Shown here in pieces: positions 23,313-32,100 of a DNA stretch of 64,000 nucleotides (the stretch's first letter is position 1; every line of letters begins with the position of its first letter). The DNA is from Oscillospiraceae bacterium (GTDB lineage Bacteria > Bacillota > Clostridia > Oscillospirales > Oscillospiraceae). A program made the translations under genes and the position numbers. Under the pieces are notes generated by a model that was not told the DNA's origin, ran no database searches, and saw only the letters and a program-made list of their open reading frames with translations. Location: assembly GCA_021769865.1 (NCBI GenBank), contig JAETSB010000006.1, forward strand, positions 1 to 64,000, given 5' to 3'.

Positions 23313-24737
23313 TCAATTTTCACAAAGTTTCAGGTCCTTTGCACCGTCAAAATCCAGTGTCCGGTATGTGTACCGAATGACAATGACGCAAATGACGAAT
23401 GTCAGCAGATCGGAGACCGGCATGGAGTATAATACTCCGTCCAATCCGAACCGCAGGGGGAGCAGCAAGGCGAAGCCCACCCCAAACAACACCTCCCGCA
23501 CCATGGAGACGGCGGTGGAGGCGAAGGCTCGGCCCAAAGCTTGCAGATAGATGAACGTGCCCTTGTTCACCGTGGCCAGCACCATCATGCAGAGATACAC
23601 CCGAAAGCACTTTACCGCATACTGGGTATAATACTTGCTCTCGTTGGCCGCGCCGAAAATTCCAATGAGCTGATGGGGAAACAGCTCCACAATTAGCAGC
23701 GCCGCCGCCCCGACGACGGCCTCCGCCGCCAGCAGGCGGGTGAACAAAGCCCTGGCCCGGTCATTGCGGCCCGCCCCGATGTTGTAGCCCACCACCGGGA
23801 TGCACCCCGCCGCAAGGCCTACGGAGATGGAGATGACAATCTGGAAAAACTTCATCACGATGCCCAGCACCGCCATGGGAATCTGGGTGTACTGCGCCTG
23901 CCCGAAGATGGGGTCAATGGCGCTGTATTTCAGCGTCATGTTTTGAATGGCCGCCATGGCCATGACCAGGGAAATCTGGGAGAGGAAGCTGCAAATACCC
24001 AGGGGCAGGTATTTCTTCGCCAGATCGCCGTGAAGCCGGAAACTCCCCCGTTCCAGCCGGACGGCCTTCATGCGGCACAGATACCAGATCGCCAGAGCGG
24101 CGGTCAAGATTTGCCCCAGCACGGTGGCCACCGCCGCGCCCATCATGCCCCACCGGAAAACGAAGATAAAAATGGGGTCCAGAATGATGTTAGCCAGCGC
24201 CCCCGCCAGCGTGGAGGCCATGGCGAATTTCGGACTGCCGTCGGAGCGGATAATCGGGTTCATAGCCTGCCCGAACATATAGAACGGGACCCCCAGGGTA
24301 ATCCAGAAGAAGTACTCCTTGGCGTGGTGAAAGGTCTCCTCATTGACCCGGCCTCCGAACAGGGTCAGGATGGGCTCCTGAAAGGCCAGATAGAGGGCGG
24401 TCAAAACCAGGCCGGAGATCACGCACAGCAGCACCGCGCTGCCGATGCTTTTGTGGGCGGCGTCCCTGTTCCCGGCCCCCAGGCGGATGCTGACGAAGGC
24501 GCAGCAGCCGTCCCCGATCATCACCGCGATGGACAGGGCCACCACCGTCAGCGGAAAGACCACCGTATTGGCGGCGTTTCCGTAGGAGCCCAGATAGCCG
24601 GCGTTGGCAATGAAAATCTGATCCACGATGTTGTAGAGCGCGGCCACCAGCAGGGAGATAACGCAGGGGACGGCGTACTTCGCCATCAGAGCGCCCAGCG
24701 GCTCTGTTTCCAAAAAAGAATTTGCTTTTTGTTCCAT
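23313..24737 (-). CDS. MATE family efflux transporter
   Basis: A 474-residue membrane protein with about twelve hydrophobic segments, the size of MATE Na+/H+-drug antiporters. Typical are A-L-Y-N-I-V-D-Q-I-F-I in TM1, Q-A-M-N-P-I-I-R-S-D-G-S-P-K mid-protein and P-V-V-G-Y-N-I-G-A-G in the second half. Substrates would be cationic drugs or metabolites. The ATG at 24737 lies nine bases after GGAGGAA; the frame extends upstream into the leader hairpin without a ribosome site. Expression appears to be controlled by an early terminator in its leader. Confidence 0.92.
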   Translation of the reverse strand: MEQKANSFLETEPLGALMAKYAVPCVISLLVAALYNIVDQIFIANAGYLGSYGNAANTVVFPLTVVALSIAVMIGDGCCAFVSIRLGAGNRDAAHKSIGSAVLLCVISGLVLTALYLAFQEPILTLFGGRVNEETFHHAKEYFFWITLGVPFYMFGQAMNPIIRSDGSPKFAMASTLAGALANIILDPIFIFVFRWGMMGAAVATVLGQILTAALAIWYLCRMKAVRLERGSFRLHGDLAKKYLPLGICSFLSQISLVMAMAAIQNMTLKYSAIDPIFGQAQYTQIPMAVLGIVMKFFQIVISISVGLAAGCIPVVGYNIGAGRNDRARALFTRLLAAEAVVGAAALLIVELFPHQLIGIFGAANESKYYTQYAVKCFRVYLCMMVLATVNKGTFIYLQALGRAFASTAVSMVREVLFGVGFALLLPLRFGLDGVLYSMPVSDLLTFVICVIVIRYTYRTLDFDGAKDLKLCEN

Positions 24738-24837
24738 CAACTGTTTCCTCCTCTGGCTATGCGAAAGCGCCCGGCGAGAAGAGCTGGACTTATGCCTTCG
24801 GGCCGCGCGCTTTCTGATTTTGATTTTTGGAGCAAAG

Positions 24838-24888
24838 AAAAACAACGTGCAGCGATCAACCGGACTTATGCGGTATCGCTGCACGTTG
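24838..24888 (-). terminator. Leader terminator (attenuator) of the MATE gene
   Basis: CAACGTGCAGCGAT (minus strand from 24888) pairs perfectly over 14 bp with 24856-24843 and is followed by TTTTTCTTT. It begins at the predicted transcription start. The decamer GCATAAGTCC occurs in its loop and again about 70 bases downstream, near 24793, hinting at an alternative pairing or a regulator site. Confidence 0.7.
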
Positions 24889-24895
24889 CATTGTC

Positions 24896-24925
24896 AATAT
24901 AGCACTCAACGAGCCAAAAAGTCAA
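24896..24925 (-). promoter_or_regulatory. Promoter of the MATE gene
   Basis: On the minus strand TTGACT (24925-24920), an 18-base spacer and TATATT (24901-24896), with TGC just before the -10. Confidence 0.7.
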
Positions 24926-24985
24926 GCTTGATTTTTTATTTTAATCATTCTCAAACAAATCCCAAACCGTACAAAAACAATTGCG

Positions 24986-24998
24986 CTGTATGATACAG
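24986..24998. promoter_or_regulatory. Short palindrome upstream of the small membrane protein gene
   Basis: CTGTA-TGA-TACAG, 13 bases, lies about 50 bases before the start at 25047 and overlaps a TATGAT that could serve as -10. Possible operator for the two-component regulator or another factor; weak evidence. Confidence 0.35.
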
Positions 24999-25046
24999 GC
25001 AACAAGCGAAATTCAGCTTGAAATGTAAAAACGGAGGTTTTCCAAC

Positions 25047-25415
25047 ATGTCAAAGAAAGATTTTGTATCCCTCATTTTTAGCGTAGTCGGCGGCATTCTG
25101 TTTGCCCTGGGCATGTGCATGGCGCTGCTGCCGGAATGGGGCGCCATGACGCAGGGGATCGTGATCGGCGTGATCGGTCTGGCGGTGCTGCTGGTCATGG
25201 TCATGGTGCGCCGCAAGATGGACGGGAAGCCCGCCATCGTGTTCAACGGCAAGGCAATCGCCATCACGCTCTTTTGCATTGTCGCAACCGTGGTGTTCGG
25301 TGTTGGTATGTGCATGACCATGGTCTGGAACATGATGGTTCCCGGCATTGCCGTTGGTATCGTTGGCATCGTCCTGCTGCTCTGCCTCATCCCCATCTGC
25401 AAGGGCCTGAAATGA
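25047..25415 (+). CDS. Small membrane protein, paralogue of the one at 28585
   Basis: A 122-residue protein with four hydrophobic segments in two pairs, separated by a basic loop (R-R-K-M-D-G-K-P). The second pair reads G-M-C-M-T-M-V-W ... V-P-G-I-A-V-G-I-V-G-I, nearly the same as G-M-C-C-T-M-V-W ... V-P-G-I-V-I-G-V-I-G-I in the protein at 28585. Function unknown to me. GGAGG lies nine bases before the ATG. It starts a run of short genes leading to a two-component system, with lower GC than the rest of the window. Confidence 0.75.
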   Translation: MSKKDFVSLIFSVVGGILFALGMCMALLPEWGAMTQGIVIGVIGLAVLLVMVMVRRKMDGKPAIVFNGKAIAITLFCIVATVVFGVGMCMTMVWNMMVPGIAVGIVGIVLLLCLIPICKGLK

Positions 25416-25425
25416 GGTGGACAGG

Positions 25426-25524
25426 ATGAAAAAATTTATGATCCCCGCCGCTATTGCCGCTGCCGCCGGACTGGCTGCGGTGATTGTCTTGATCATTCAT
25501 AAGAACGAAGAAAATACATATTGA
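25426..25524 (+). CDS. Single-span membrane peptide, 32 residues
   Basis: Reads M-K-K-F-M then an alanine- and valine-rich hydrophobic helix and a charged tail (H-K-N-E-E-N-T-Y). A GAGGTGGACAGG site precedes the ATG, and it sits 10 bases after the previous gene and 16 before the next, so co-translation is likely. Probably a small membrane subunit or toxin-like peptide; no family recognised. Confidence 0.6.
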   Translation: MKKFMIPAAIAAAAGLAAVIVLIIHKNEENTY

Positions 25525-25540
25525 TTTTGGAGGTAAAAAC

Positions 25541-25783
25541 GTGTCAGATTTGCAAAAGGTAAACGAGGAGATCGCAGAGGCCGTCACCGGCGGTTTCCGG
25601 AAGATCGAGGACGGCGTTGTTGACGGTTATAAGAAAATCGAGAGTACCGTCGTCGGCGCGTATCAGAGCATTGAGGATCAGTTTGTCGCCCGCTATCTGC
25701 TCCACGAAGGGGAAACCGTAGAGCAGGCCAAAGAGCGGCTGGCGCAGGAACAGGCCGCCCGAAGCGCGGAAAAACACGAATAG
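25541..25783 (+). CDS. Conserved small amphipathic protein, 80 residues
   Basis: Starts at GTG 25541, seven bases after GGAGG. The sequence contains internal repeats of about 11 residues (G-F-R-K-I-E-D-G-V-V-D, G-Y-K-K-I-E-S-T-V-V-G, A-Y-Q-S-I-E-D-Q-F-V-A), predicting a long amphipathic helix, and ends in a charged E/A/Q/R helix. I recall similar uncharacterised proteins in Clostridia but no function. A strong terminator follows, closing the small-gene unit. Confidence 0.7.
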   Translation: MSDLQKVNEEIAEAVTGGFRKIEDGVVDGYKKIESTVVGAYQSIEDQFVARYLLHEGETVEQAKERLAQEQAARSAEKHE

Positions 25784-25788
25784 GAAAC

Positions 25789-25829
25789 GATTTGACCTGT
25801 GCCAAGGCGCGGCGCAGGTCAAATCTTTT
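25789..25829 (+). terminator. Terminator after the small-gene cluster
   Basis: GATTTGACCTG (25789-25799) pairs perfectly with 25815-25825 and TTTTC follows. Confidence 0.8.
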
Positions 25830-25918
25830 CAGAAAATTCGCGTCGGGGGTAAAAACGCAAACAAAACTTTAACATTTCTATGGTACAATTAGAAAAACAG
25901 CTTGCGGAGGTTTGCCCT

Positions 25919-26590
25919 ATGTTCAAAATATTGGTTGTCGAAGATGACAAGGACTTAAATCGGGCTGTGTGCGCGTTTCTCAATCAAAGCGGCTATGAGG
26001 CGTCCGGGTGTCTGAACGCTGGTGACGCCTATGACATGATGTATACCAGCGCCTTTGATTTGATCGTGTCCGACATTATGATGCCCGGTATTGACGGTTA
26101 TGAATTTGCCAAGACCGTGCGGGAGTTGGATGAAAACATTCCCATCCTGTTTATGACGGCGCGGGATGATTTTGCATCCAAGCAGCGGGGCTATCGGGCA
26201 GGCATTGATGATTACATGGTGAAGCCTATTGACCTGGACGAGCTGTTTTTGCGGATCGGGGCGCTTTTGCGGCGGGCCAAGATCGCCAGCAGCCACCGTC
26301 TGGAGGTGGGGAAGCTGGTGCTGGACGCGGATGACCGCACGGCCTGTCTGGATGGGGAGGAAATTCCACTGACCCATCGGGAGTTCAACATTCTTTACAA
26401 ACTGTTGTCCTATCCGAAAAAGGCGTTTACCCGAACGCAGTTGATGGACGAATTTTGGGATGCGGATTCCTCGACCACTCCGAGGGCTGTGGACGTCTAC
26501 ATGACAAAGCTGCGGGATAAGTTTTCCGGCTGTGACGATTTTGAGATTGTTACGGTGCGGGGGCTGGGCTACAAGGCGGTGCTGAAATGA
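25919..26590 (+). CDS. OmpR-family response regulator
   Basis: A 223-residue DNA-binding regulator. Receiver: V-V-E-D-D-K-D at the acidic pocket, phospho-acceptor Asp in V-S-D-I-M-M-P, T-A-R-D-D and the conserved Lys in M-V-K-P-I. The C-terminal winged helix shows L-T-H-R-E-F-N-I-L-Y, R-A-V-D-V-Y-M-T-K-L-R-D-K and V-R-G-L-G-Y-K-A. The ATG at 25919 follows GGAGG; an upstream ATG at 25880 has no site. It overlaps the sensor kinase by four bases. A TACAAT -10 (about 25884) without a good -35 suggests activator-dependent, perhaps auto-regulated, expression. Confidence 0.92.
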   Translation: MFKILVVEDDKDLNRAVCAFLNQSGYEASGCLNAGDAYDMMYTSAFDLIVSDIMMPGIDGYEFAKTVRELDENIPILFMTARDDFASKQRGYRAGIDDYMVKPIDLDELFLRIGALLRRAKIASSHRLEVGKLVLDADDRTACLDGEEIPLTHREFNILYKLLSYPKKAFTRTQLMDEFWDADSSTTPRAVDVYMTKLRDKFSGCDDFEIVTVRGLGYKAVLK

Positions 26591-27678
26591 ACCGGAAACA
26601 AAGCAGGGCTTCACGCTGGCTGGGGACGCTATGGCAATATTTTGTGTTTTTCCTGTTGATTGCATTTGTCGTCACCTGCTGTATGCTGCTGTTTTTGGAA
26701 ACCTTGCAGGCCAATATGGAAATGCCGCTGACCCAAGAGATGCTCGAAACATCCGCCAAGCTGACGTTCTGGAATGTGGTGCTGATCAGCTTTCTCTGCA
26801 CGGTCATAGACAGCGCACGGCGATGGTTTCTTGTGACAAGGCCTGTTCGGCGCATTGCGGATGCCGCCGGAAAAATCACGCAGGGCGATTTCTCGGTGCG
26901 TATCCGGCCGGTTTTCACGATAGGCGGGCAGGATGGGTTTAACACCATTATTCAGTCATTCAACCAAATGGCCGAGGAATTATCCGGCATCGAAACACTT
27001 CGCACGGATTTTATCTCCAATGTATCCCACGAACTGAAGACGCCGCTGGCCATCATTCAAAATGATACGACCATGCTTCAACAGCCCAATCTCCCGGAGG
27101 AACAACGGCAAGAATACGCAAAAGCCGCTGCGGATGCCTCCCGCCGCCTGTCCAGTCTGATTACAAACATCTTGAAACTGAACAAGCTGGAAAACCAGCA
27201 GATTTACCCGGAGAGGGAACTTTACAATCTAGGCGAGCAGCTATGCCAGTGCCTGCTGGCCTTTGAGGACGTTTGGGAAGAAAGCGACATTGAGTTGGAT
27301 ACAGAATTGGCTGAACATGTGCTGATCATGTCTGACGCAGAGCTGATGACGCTGGTATGGAACAATCTGATCTCCAACGCATTGAAATTTACGCCTCCCG
27401 GCGGACGTGTTGTCGTAAGCTTGGAGACGGAAGAAGATTTCGCCGTTGTGCAAATCAGCGACACCGGCTGCGGCATCCCGCCGGAGGTGGGCGAGCATAT
27501 TTTCGAGAAGTTTTATCAGGGCGATACTTCCCGCGCCACGCAAGGGAACGGCCTGGGGCTGGCCCTGGTCAAACGGGTGATGGATATTGTAAACGGGGAT
27601 ATCTCCGTTGCCAGCGAAGTGGGGAAAGGCAGTACCTTTACCGTCAGGATCCGGAGGGGGCAGAATGGAACGGGCTAA
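26587..27678 (+). CDS. Sensor histidine kinase partner
   Basis: A 363-residue kinase. Two membrane helices (about 16-38 and 60-80) enclose a very short external loop, so sensing is likely within the membrane or through small partner proteins. A HAMP-like segment (T-R-P-V-R-R-I-A-D-A-A) precedes H-box S-H-E-L-K-T-P, N-box N-N-L-I-S-N-A-L-K-F, G1 D-T-G-C-G-I and G2 G-L-G-L-A-L. Intramembrane-sensing kinases of this build often respond to cell-envelope stress or antimicrobial peptides. The overlap with both neighbours indicates one transcript. Confidence 0.92.
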   Translation: MNRKQSRASRWLGTLWQYFVFFLLIAFVVTCCMLLFLETLQANMEMPLTQEMLETSAKLTFWNVVLISFLCTVIDSARRWFLVTRPVRRIADAAGKITQGDFSVRIRPVFTIGGQDGFNTIIQSFNQMAEELSGIETLRTDFISNVSHELKTPLAIIQNDTTMLQQPNLPEEQRQEYAKAAADASRRLSSLITNILKLNKLENQQIYPERELYNLGEQLCQCLLAFEDVWEESDIELDTELAEHVLIMSDAELMTLVWNNLISNALKFTPPGGRVVVSLETEEDFAVVQISDTGCGIPPEVGEHIFEKFYQGDTSRATQGNGLGLALVKRVMDIVNGDISVASEVGKGSTFTVRIRRGQNGTG

Positions 27679-28570
27679 AAAAGTGATCCGCGCGGTCCTT
27701 TTTCCAAAGGCGGCGGTCATCGTGCTTTGCGCCGTCCTTGCCGCCATATTGCTGATTTACACCTTTGGCTTTTATGGAACCAGCGGATGGATCGCCTATG
27801 TGTCTTATGTTTTTTCGGCGTATGCCCTTGTCATCGTCTGCATTAGATTGTGGTCGATGAAAAACAGCGCCGCAGTGAAACACATGAAGGATACTGTGCT
27901 TGAACTGGCCGGCCAAAATCCCTATGTCAGCCGCTATAGGACAGACATCGTATTTAAAACAAAAATCTCCCTGCTTTTGTCGCTGGCGCTCAACACGGGA
28001 TATGCGGTGCTGAAATTTGCTGCGGGCATTTTCTACGGCTCGGCGTGGCTGATTACTTTGGCGGCATACTATACCTTGCTTTTGACGATGCGTTTTTTGC
28101 TGCTCCTCCATATCCACAGGAATACAAGGGATATGGCTGCGGAATGGAGGCGATGCCGCGCCTGCGGCGTCGTGCTGCTCTTTATGAACATCATCCTGAC
28201 CGGGATGGTCATACTTGTTCTGCAGCGCGGCGAGGGCTTTGCGTACCCGGGCTATTTGATTTATGGAATGGCCTTGTACGACTTCTGCACCATGACGATG
28301 GCGATTGTCAATCTGGTCAAGAGCCGAAAGCAGAAAAGCCCTGTCCTGACAGCGGCAAAAGTAATCAATGTAGCCGCCGCGCTGATTGCCATGCTGTCGT
28401 TGGAAACTGCAATGATCACCCAATTCGGAGCCGAAGAGGGTGAAGTGTTCCGGCATACGATGATCGCGTCCACGGGCGGCGGGATCTGTGCTGTCATGGT
28501 GGTTATGGCTGTGTTGATGATTGCAAGGTCTACAAAAAATATCAAGGAACTCAAACTTCAAAACGGCTGA
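27665..28570 (+). CDS. Multi-spanning membrane protein of unknown function
   Basis: A 301-residue protein with about eight hydrophobic segments. GGAGGGGG precedes the ATG at 27665, which lies 14 bases inside the kinase gene, so it belongs to the same operon. The middle cytoplasmic loop has basic residues (R-N-T-R-D-M-A-A-E-W-R-R-C-R-A-C). I do not recognise the family. Given its place it may be the sensor-linked target or a resistance/transport factor. Confidence 0.75.
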   Translation: MERAKKVIRAVLFPKAAVIVLCAVLAAILLIYTFGFYGTSGWIAYVSYVFSAYALVIVCIRLWSMKNSAAVKHMKDTVLELAGQNPYVSRYRTDIVFKTKISLLLSLALNTGYAVLKFAAGIFYGSAWLITLAAYYTLLLTMRFLLLLHIHRNTRDMAAEWRRCRACGVVLLFMNIILTGMVILVLQRGEGFAYPGYLIYGMALYDFCTMTMAIVNLVKSRKQKSPVLTAAKVINVAAALIAMLSLETAMITQFGAEEGEVFRHTMIASTGGGICAVMVVMAVLMIARSTKNIKELKLQNG

Positions 28571-28584
28571 AAGGAATAAAGGCT

Positions 28585-28965
28585 ATGGATACAAACAGCA
28601 AAACTTTTACCTACACCTACTCCGCCTCCCAGCAGGAAGAGCTCAAGCGCATCCGGGAAAAGTATGCCACACCTGCGGAGGCAGAGGACAAAATGGAGCA
28701 GTTACGCAAATTGGACGCGAGCGTGACAAAACCAGGCATGATCGCCGCTTTGGCCATGGGTATTGTCAGCGCTCTGGTAATGGGATTTGGTATGTGCTGC
28801 ACAATGGTATGGGCGGATACGCTTTTTGTTCCCGGCATTGTGATTGGCGTGATCGGCATTGCCGGAGTGTGCGCCGCTTATCCTTTATATGCCCATATCA
28901 CAAAAAAGCAGCGCCGGAGGTTAGCTCCTGAAATCATGCGGCTGACAGATGAACTGATGAAATAA
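28585..28965 (+). CDS. Small two-span membrane protein with charged N-terminal helix
   Basis: A 126-residue protein. The N-terminal 50 residues are hydrophilic (Y-T-Y-S-A-S-Q-Q-E-E-L-K-R-I-R-E-K-Y), then two hydrophobic segments carrying G-F-G-M-C-C-T-M-V-W and V-P-G-I-V-I-G-V-I-G-I, then a basic C-terminus (K-K-Q-R-R-R). It shares the paired-helix motif with the protein at 25047. Similar sequences are, as far as I recall, sometimes labelled dihydropteridine reductase in databases; nothing here supports such an activity. Last gene of the two-component operon. Confidence 0.7.
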   Translation: MDTNSKTFTYTYSASQQEELKRIREKYATPAEAEDKMEQLRKLDASVTKPGMIAALAMGIVSALVMGFGMCCTMVWADTLFVPGIVIGVIGIAGVCAAYPLYAHITKKQRRRLAPEIMRLTDELMK

Positions 28966-29034
28966 GCGAAAGAAATGAGCCCGCATGAAGATGTTGCTCT
29001 GCATGGCGGGAGATCACCCGCCGGAAAATCCATC

Positions 29035-29063
29035 TTGTCAAGTTCCGGGGAACTTGTTATAAT
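29035..29063 (+). promoter_or_regulatory. Promoter with an operator in its spacer, upstream of the M60 protease gene
   Basis: TTGTCA (29035-29040), a 17-base spacer and TATAAT (29058-29063). The spacer itself is a perfect dyad, AAGTTCC-GG-GGAACTT (29040-29055), an ideal place for a repressor. No regulator gene adjoins. Confidence 0.8.
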
Positions 29064-29174
29064 TTTGTCGTATAGCCAACGCAGTTGAAAAAGCGCGAAT
29101 GCGCTTGTGACGGTTATAACAGCAGTCTCCGGCGGCATCCCCGCCCCGGGGGCGGGAAAGAGAGGATACGCCCT

Positions 29175-32100
29175 ATGCGCATCAGACAACGCGTGGTATC
29201 CCTGCTGCTGGCCGGGGCGCTGCTGGTCCCCGGCCTTCCGGCGGCGGCCTGGAACAGCACGGACAGCGGCAGCATCTCCGCCACGGTCCGGGTGGACTGG
29301 CCCCAGACCCTGGAGGCTCTCCGGGACCGGAGGGTCCGGGCGGAGCTCTTTCAGGAGGGCCGTTCCCTGGGGACTCTGGACCTGACGGAGGAAGACCGCC
29401 GGACGGACGTGGGCGGCTACCCCGCCTTTGTTGCCCTGCGGAACCAGGACGGCGGAGAATTGGGCGGCGGCAGGTGGCCCGGTTATCTGGACCTCAGCGT
29501 CTCCGGCCTGCCCCAGGGGAAGTATGCCTTGGAGTTCACCGGGGACGGGTACATAGACTGCCGCCAGGAGCTGACCATTGGGGATTACTCCCAGCACATC
29601 ACCCTGGGCACGGCGGACGCGTCCTTCACCCTGGGAGACGTGAACGGCGACGGGCGCGTCAACGACCGGGACCGGGAGGAGCTGGCCGGGGCTCTGGGCT
29701 CCGAGCGGCGGCGGGACCTGGAGAGCTATGACCTGAACGGCGACGGCGTGATCGACGTCTATGACCTGGCCGTCGTCAGCCGGAACCGGAACGCCGAGGG
29801 CCGTCCGGAGGTCCGGGACACGAACCTGCTGGCCCCGCCGGTGGAGGAGGTCCGCCTGGGAGGGGAGGCCGGCCTGGTTTCCGGCATTCTGGAGGACCTG
29901 TTCCGCAGCAACGGCCAGACGGTCAGCCTGTCCGGCCTGCCCCTGGAGCTCGCCGTCTCCCTGGCAGAGCCGGTGGAGATGGAGGAAATCCAGATCGTCT
30001 CCCCGGAGGGCCCCGAGGCCATGCAGGCGGGCTCCGTGGCTGTGACCTATGACGACGGAAGCGGGGAGACCATCCCCTTTGACCTCTCCCTGCCGGAGGG
30101 AATTCACGCCATCGGCCCTGTGGAGGGCAGCAGCGTGGTCACCATCTCCCTGGGCCGCCGGGTGGCGGTGAAGGAGATCGTCATCACCGTCACCCGCACG
30201 GAGGGCGGGGACTATACCACCGTGGAATCCATTCAGTTCCTCCGGGAGGTCATTCCGGAGCGTCCCTCCGCCGCCGGCGGCGTGGTGCGGAACCTCACCG
30301 CCGCCCCCGGAAACGAGCGGGTCAGCCTCCGCTGGAGCGAGGTTCCCAACGTCTCCGGCTACCGGGTGGACTACTGGCTCCAGGACGGCGGCCGCCGCCG
30401 CTCCCTGCGGGTGGACGTGCCCCGGGCGGAGATCACGGGGCTGGAGAACCTGAAGACGTACCTGTTCACCGTCACCCCGGTGGACGGGACCTGGGAGGGG
30501 ACCGCCTGCGATCCCGTGTCCGCCGCGCCCCAGCCCGCCAGGGCCCCCAGCGCCCCGGACATGGTGAGCGTGGGCCCGCTGGACGGCGCGCTGTCGGTGG
30601 GCTGGAAGGCGGCGGAGAACGCCACGTTCTACGAGGTCTATTATGAGGCGGAGAGCGAGTCCGGTTACCAGCAGTGGGGCGGCCGCCTCAGCAGTACCAG
30701 CGCCACCATCACCGGACTGACCAACGGCGTCACCTACTCCATCTACATCCAGGCGGGGAACGCCGTGGGGGTCAGCGGCCCCTCCCGCACCGCCCTGGGA
30801 ACGCCCGCGGCCGTGGATTACGCCCGTCCGGAGGGCATCCCCAAGTCGGGAATTCTGGAGGGGGCGGATATCGAGCGGGTCTGGCTGGCGGACAGCGGAA
30901 ACGTATCCCCCGGCGCCTACCCCGCCGGGCGGCCCTTCCGGACGGAGTACATGAACGACGGCGATTTCAGCACCCACTGGACCTCCCAGTCCTGGAACGA
31001 CGGCAACTGGGCCCGGAGCAAGCAGGTCTTCGCCTCCTTCAGCCGCCCGGTGGACCTCAGCGCCGTTGTCTGGGTGCCCCGGCTGGACGGGGGGTACCCC
31101 AATAACCTGCGGCTCTACACCGTCACCGTCTGGCGGCAGGGAGACGAGCTGAACGGCCCCGGCACGCTGGTATCCCCGAATCCCCTCCAGGGGGGCAGCG
31201 CCTCCGACCACAACACCTGGCTGGGCGTGGGGAACCACCCCGGCGTAACGAAGTTTGCCGTGCTGCCCTTCGAGCCGGTGACGGACGTGGTGAAGATCGC
31301 CGTCACCATTGAGCAGGTGGCCTACACGGCGGTGAGCCTGTCGGAGCTGATGTTTGTGGGGTACGACCCGGCCCATTGCCTGCCGGACAACATCGCGGCC
31401 CTCTTCGCCGACGAGCTGCGGACCGCTCTGCGCTCCGGCGTCGCCCAAGCGGACATTGACGCCCTCCGGCAGCGGCTGGAGAGCGAGGAGCGAAACTACT
31501 ACATGAATCTGGACACCCTGGCCGACGAACTGGCCCTGGCAGAGGAGCTGCTGCAAAGCGGGACCTCCTCCGGCGTGGTGGTGAACGGCATCCAGTCCCG
31601 CAGCGGCGGGGAGGACGGAAGGAAATACGGCCAAGGCGGCAGCGATTTGCAGCCCCTGGGCGTGGCCGCCGGGGCGAAGCAGGAGCTGACCATTTACGCC
31701 TCCGGCATCCCGGCGGGACAGAAGCTGACGGTGTTCGCCAGCCAGTTCCACGCCGAGGCATCCTCCTGGCGGGCTGCCATCGGAACGCTGTCCAACGGGC
31801 GGAACGTGCTGACCGTCCCCCAGATCGGCAGCCAGAACACCCCCCGGGGCGGCAGCCTCTACCTGACCTACGGCGGGACGAACCCGGAGGGCATCCGCCT
31901 CCATATCCGCCGGGGAACGGACATTCCGGTTCTGGAGCTTGCAGACTGGTACGCAATGAACGACAGCCAGCGGCGAAGCGAGCTGGACCGTTACGCCGAC
32001 GAGCTGGAGCGCTATGCCGCCGGGCTGACCGGCGACCCGCAGACGAACGTCCGCAACGTGACGGAGATCTCCACGCCCACCATGCTGCTGTCCCTGCCCG

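Noticed and set aside
24735-24884. N-terminal extension of the MATE protein from 24884
   Set aside because: It would start inside the leader hairpin without a ribosome site and adds a basic, non-MATE stretch; GGAGG sits before 24737.
28878-31904. A 1008-codon open frame antisense to the M60 gene
   Set aside because: It is a by-product of high GC in the third codon position; its translation is low-complexity (V/G/R/P-rich) with no domain, while the plus-strand frame has clear domains and a ribosome site.
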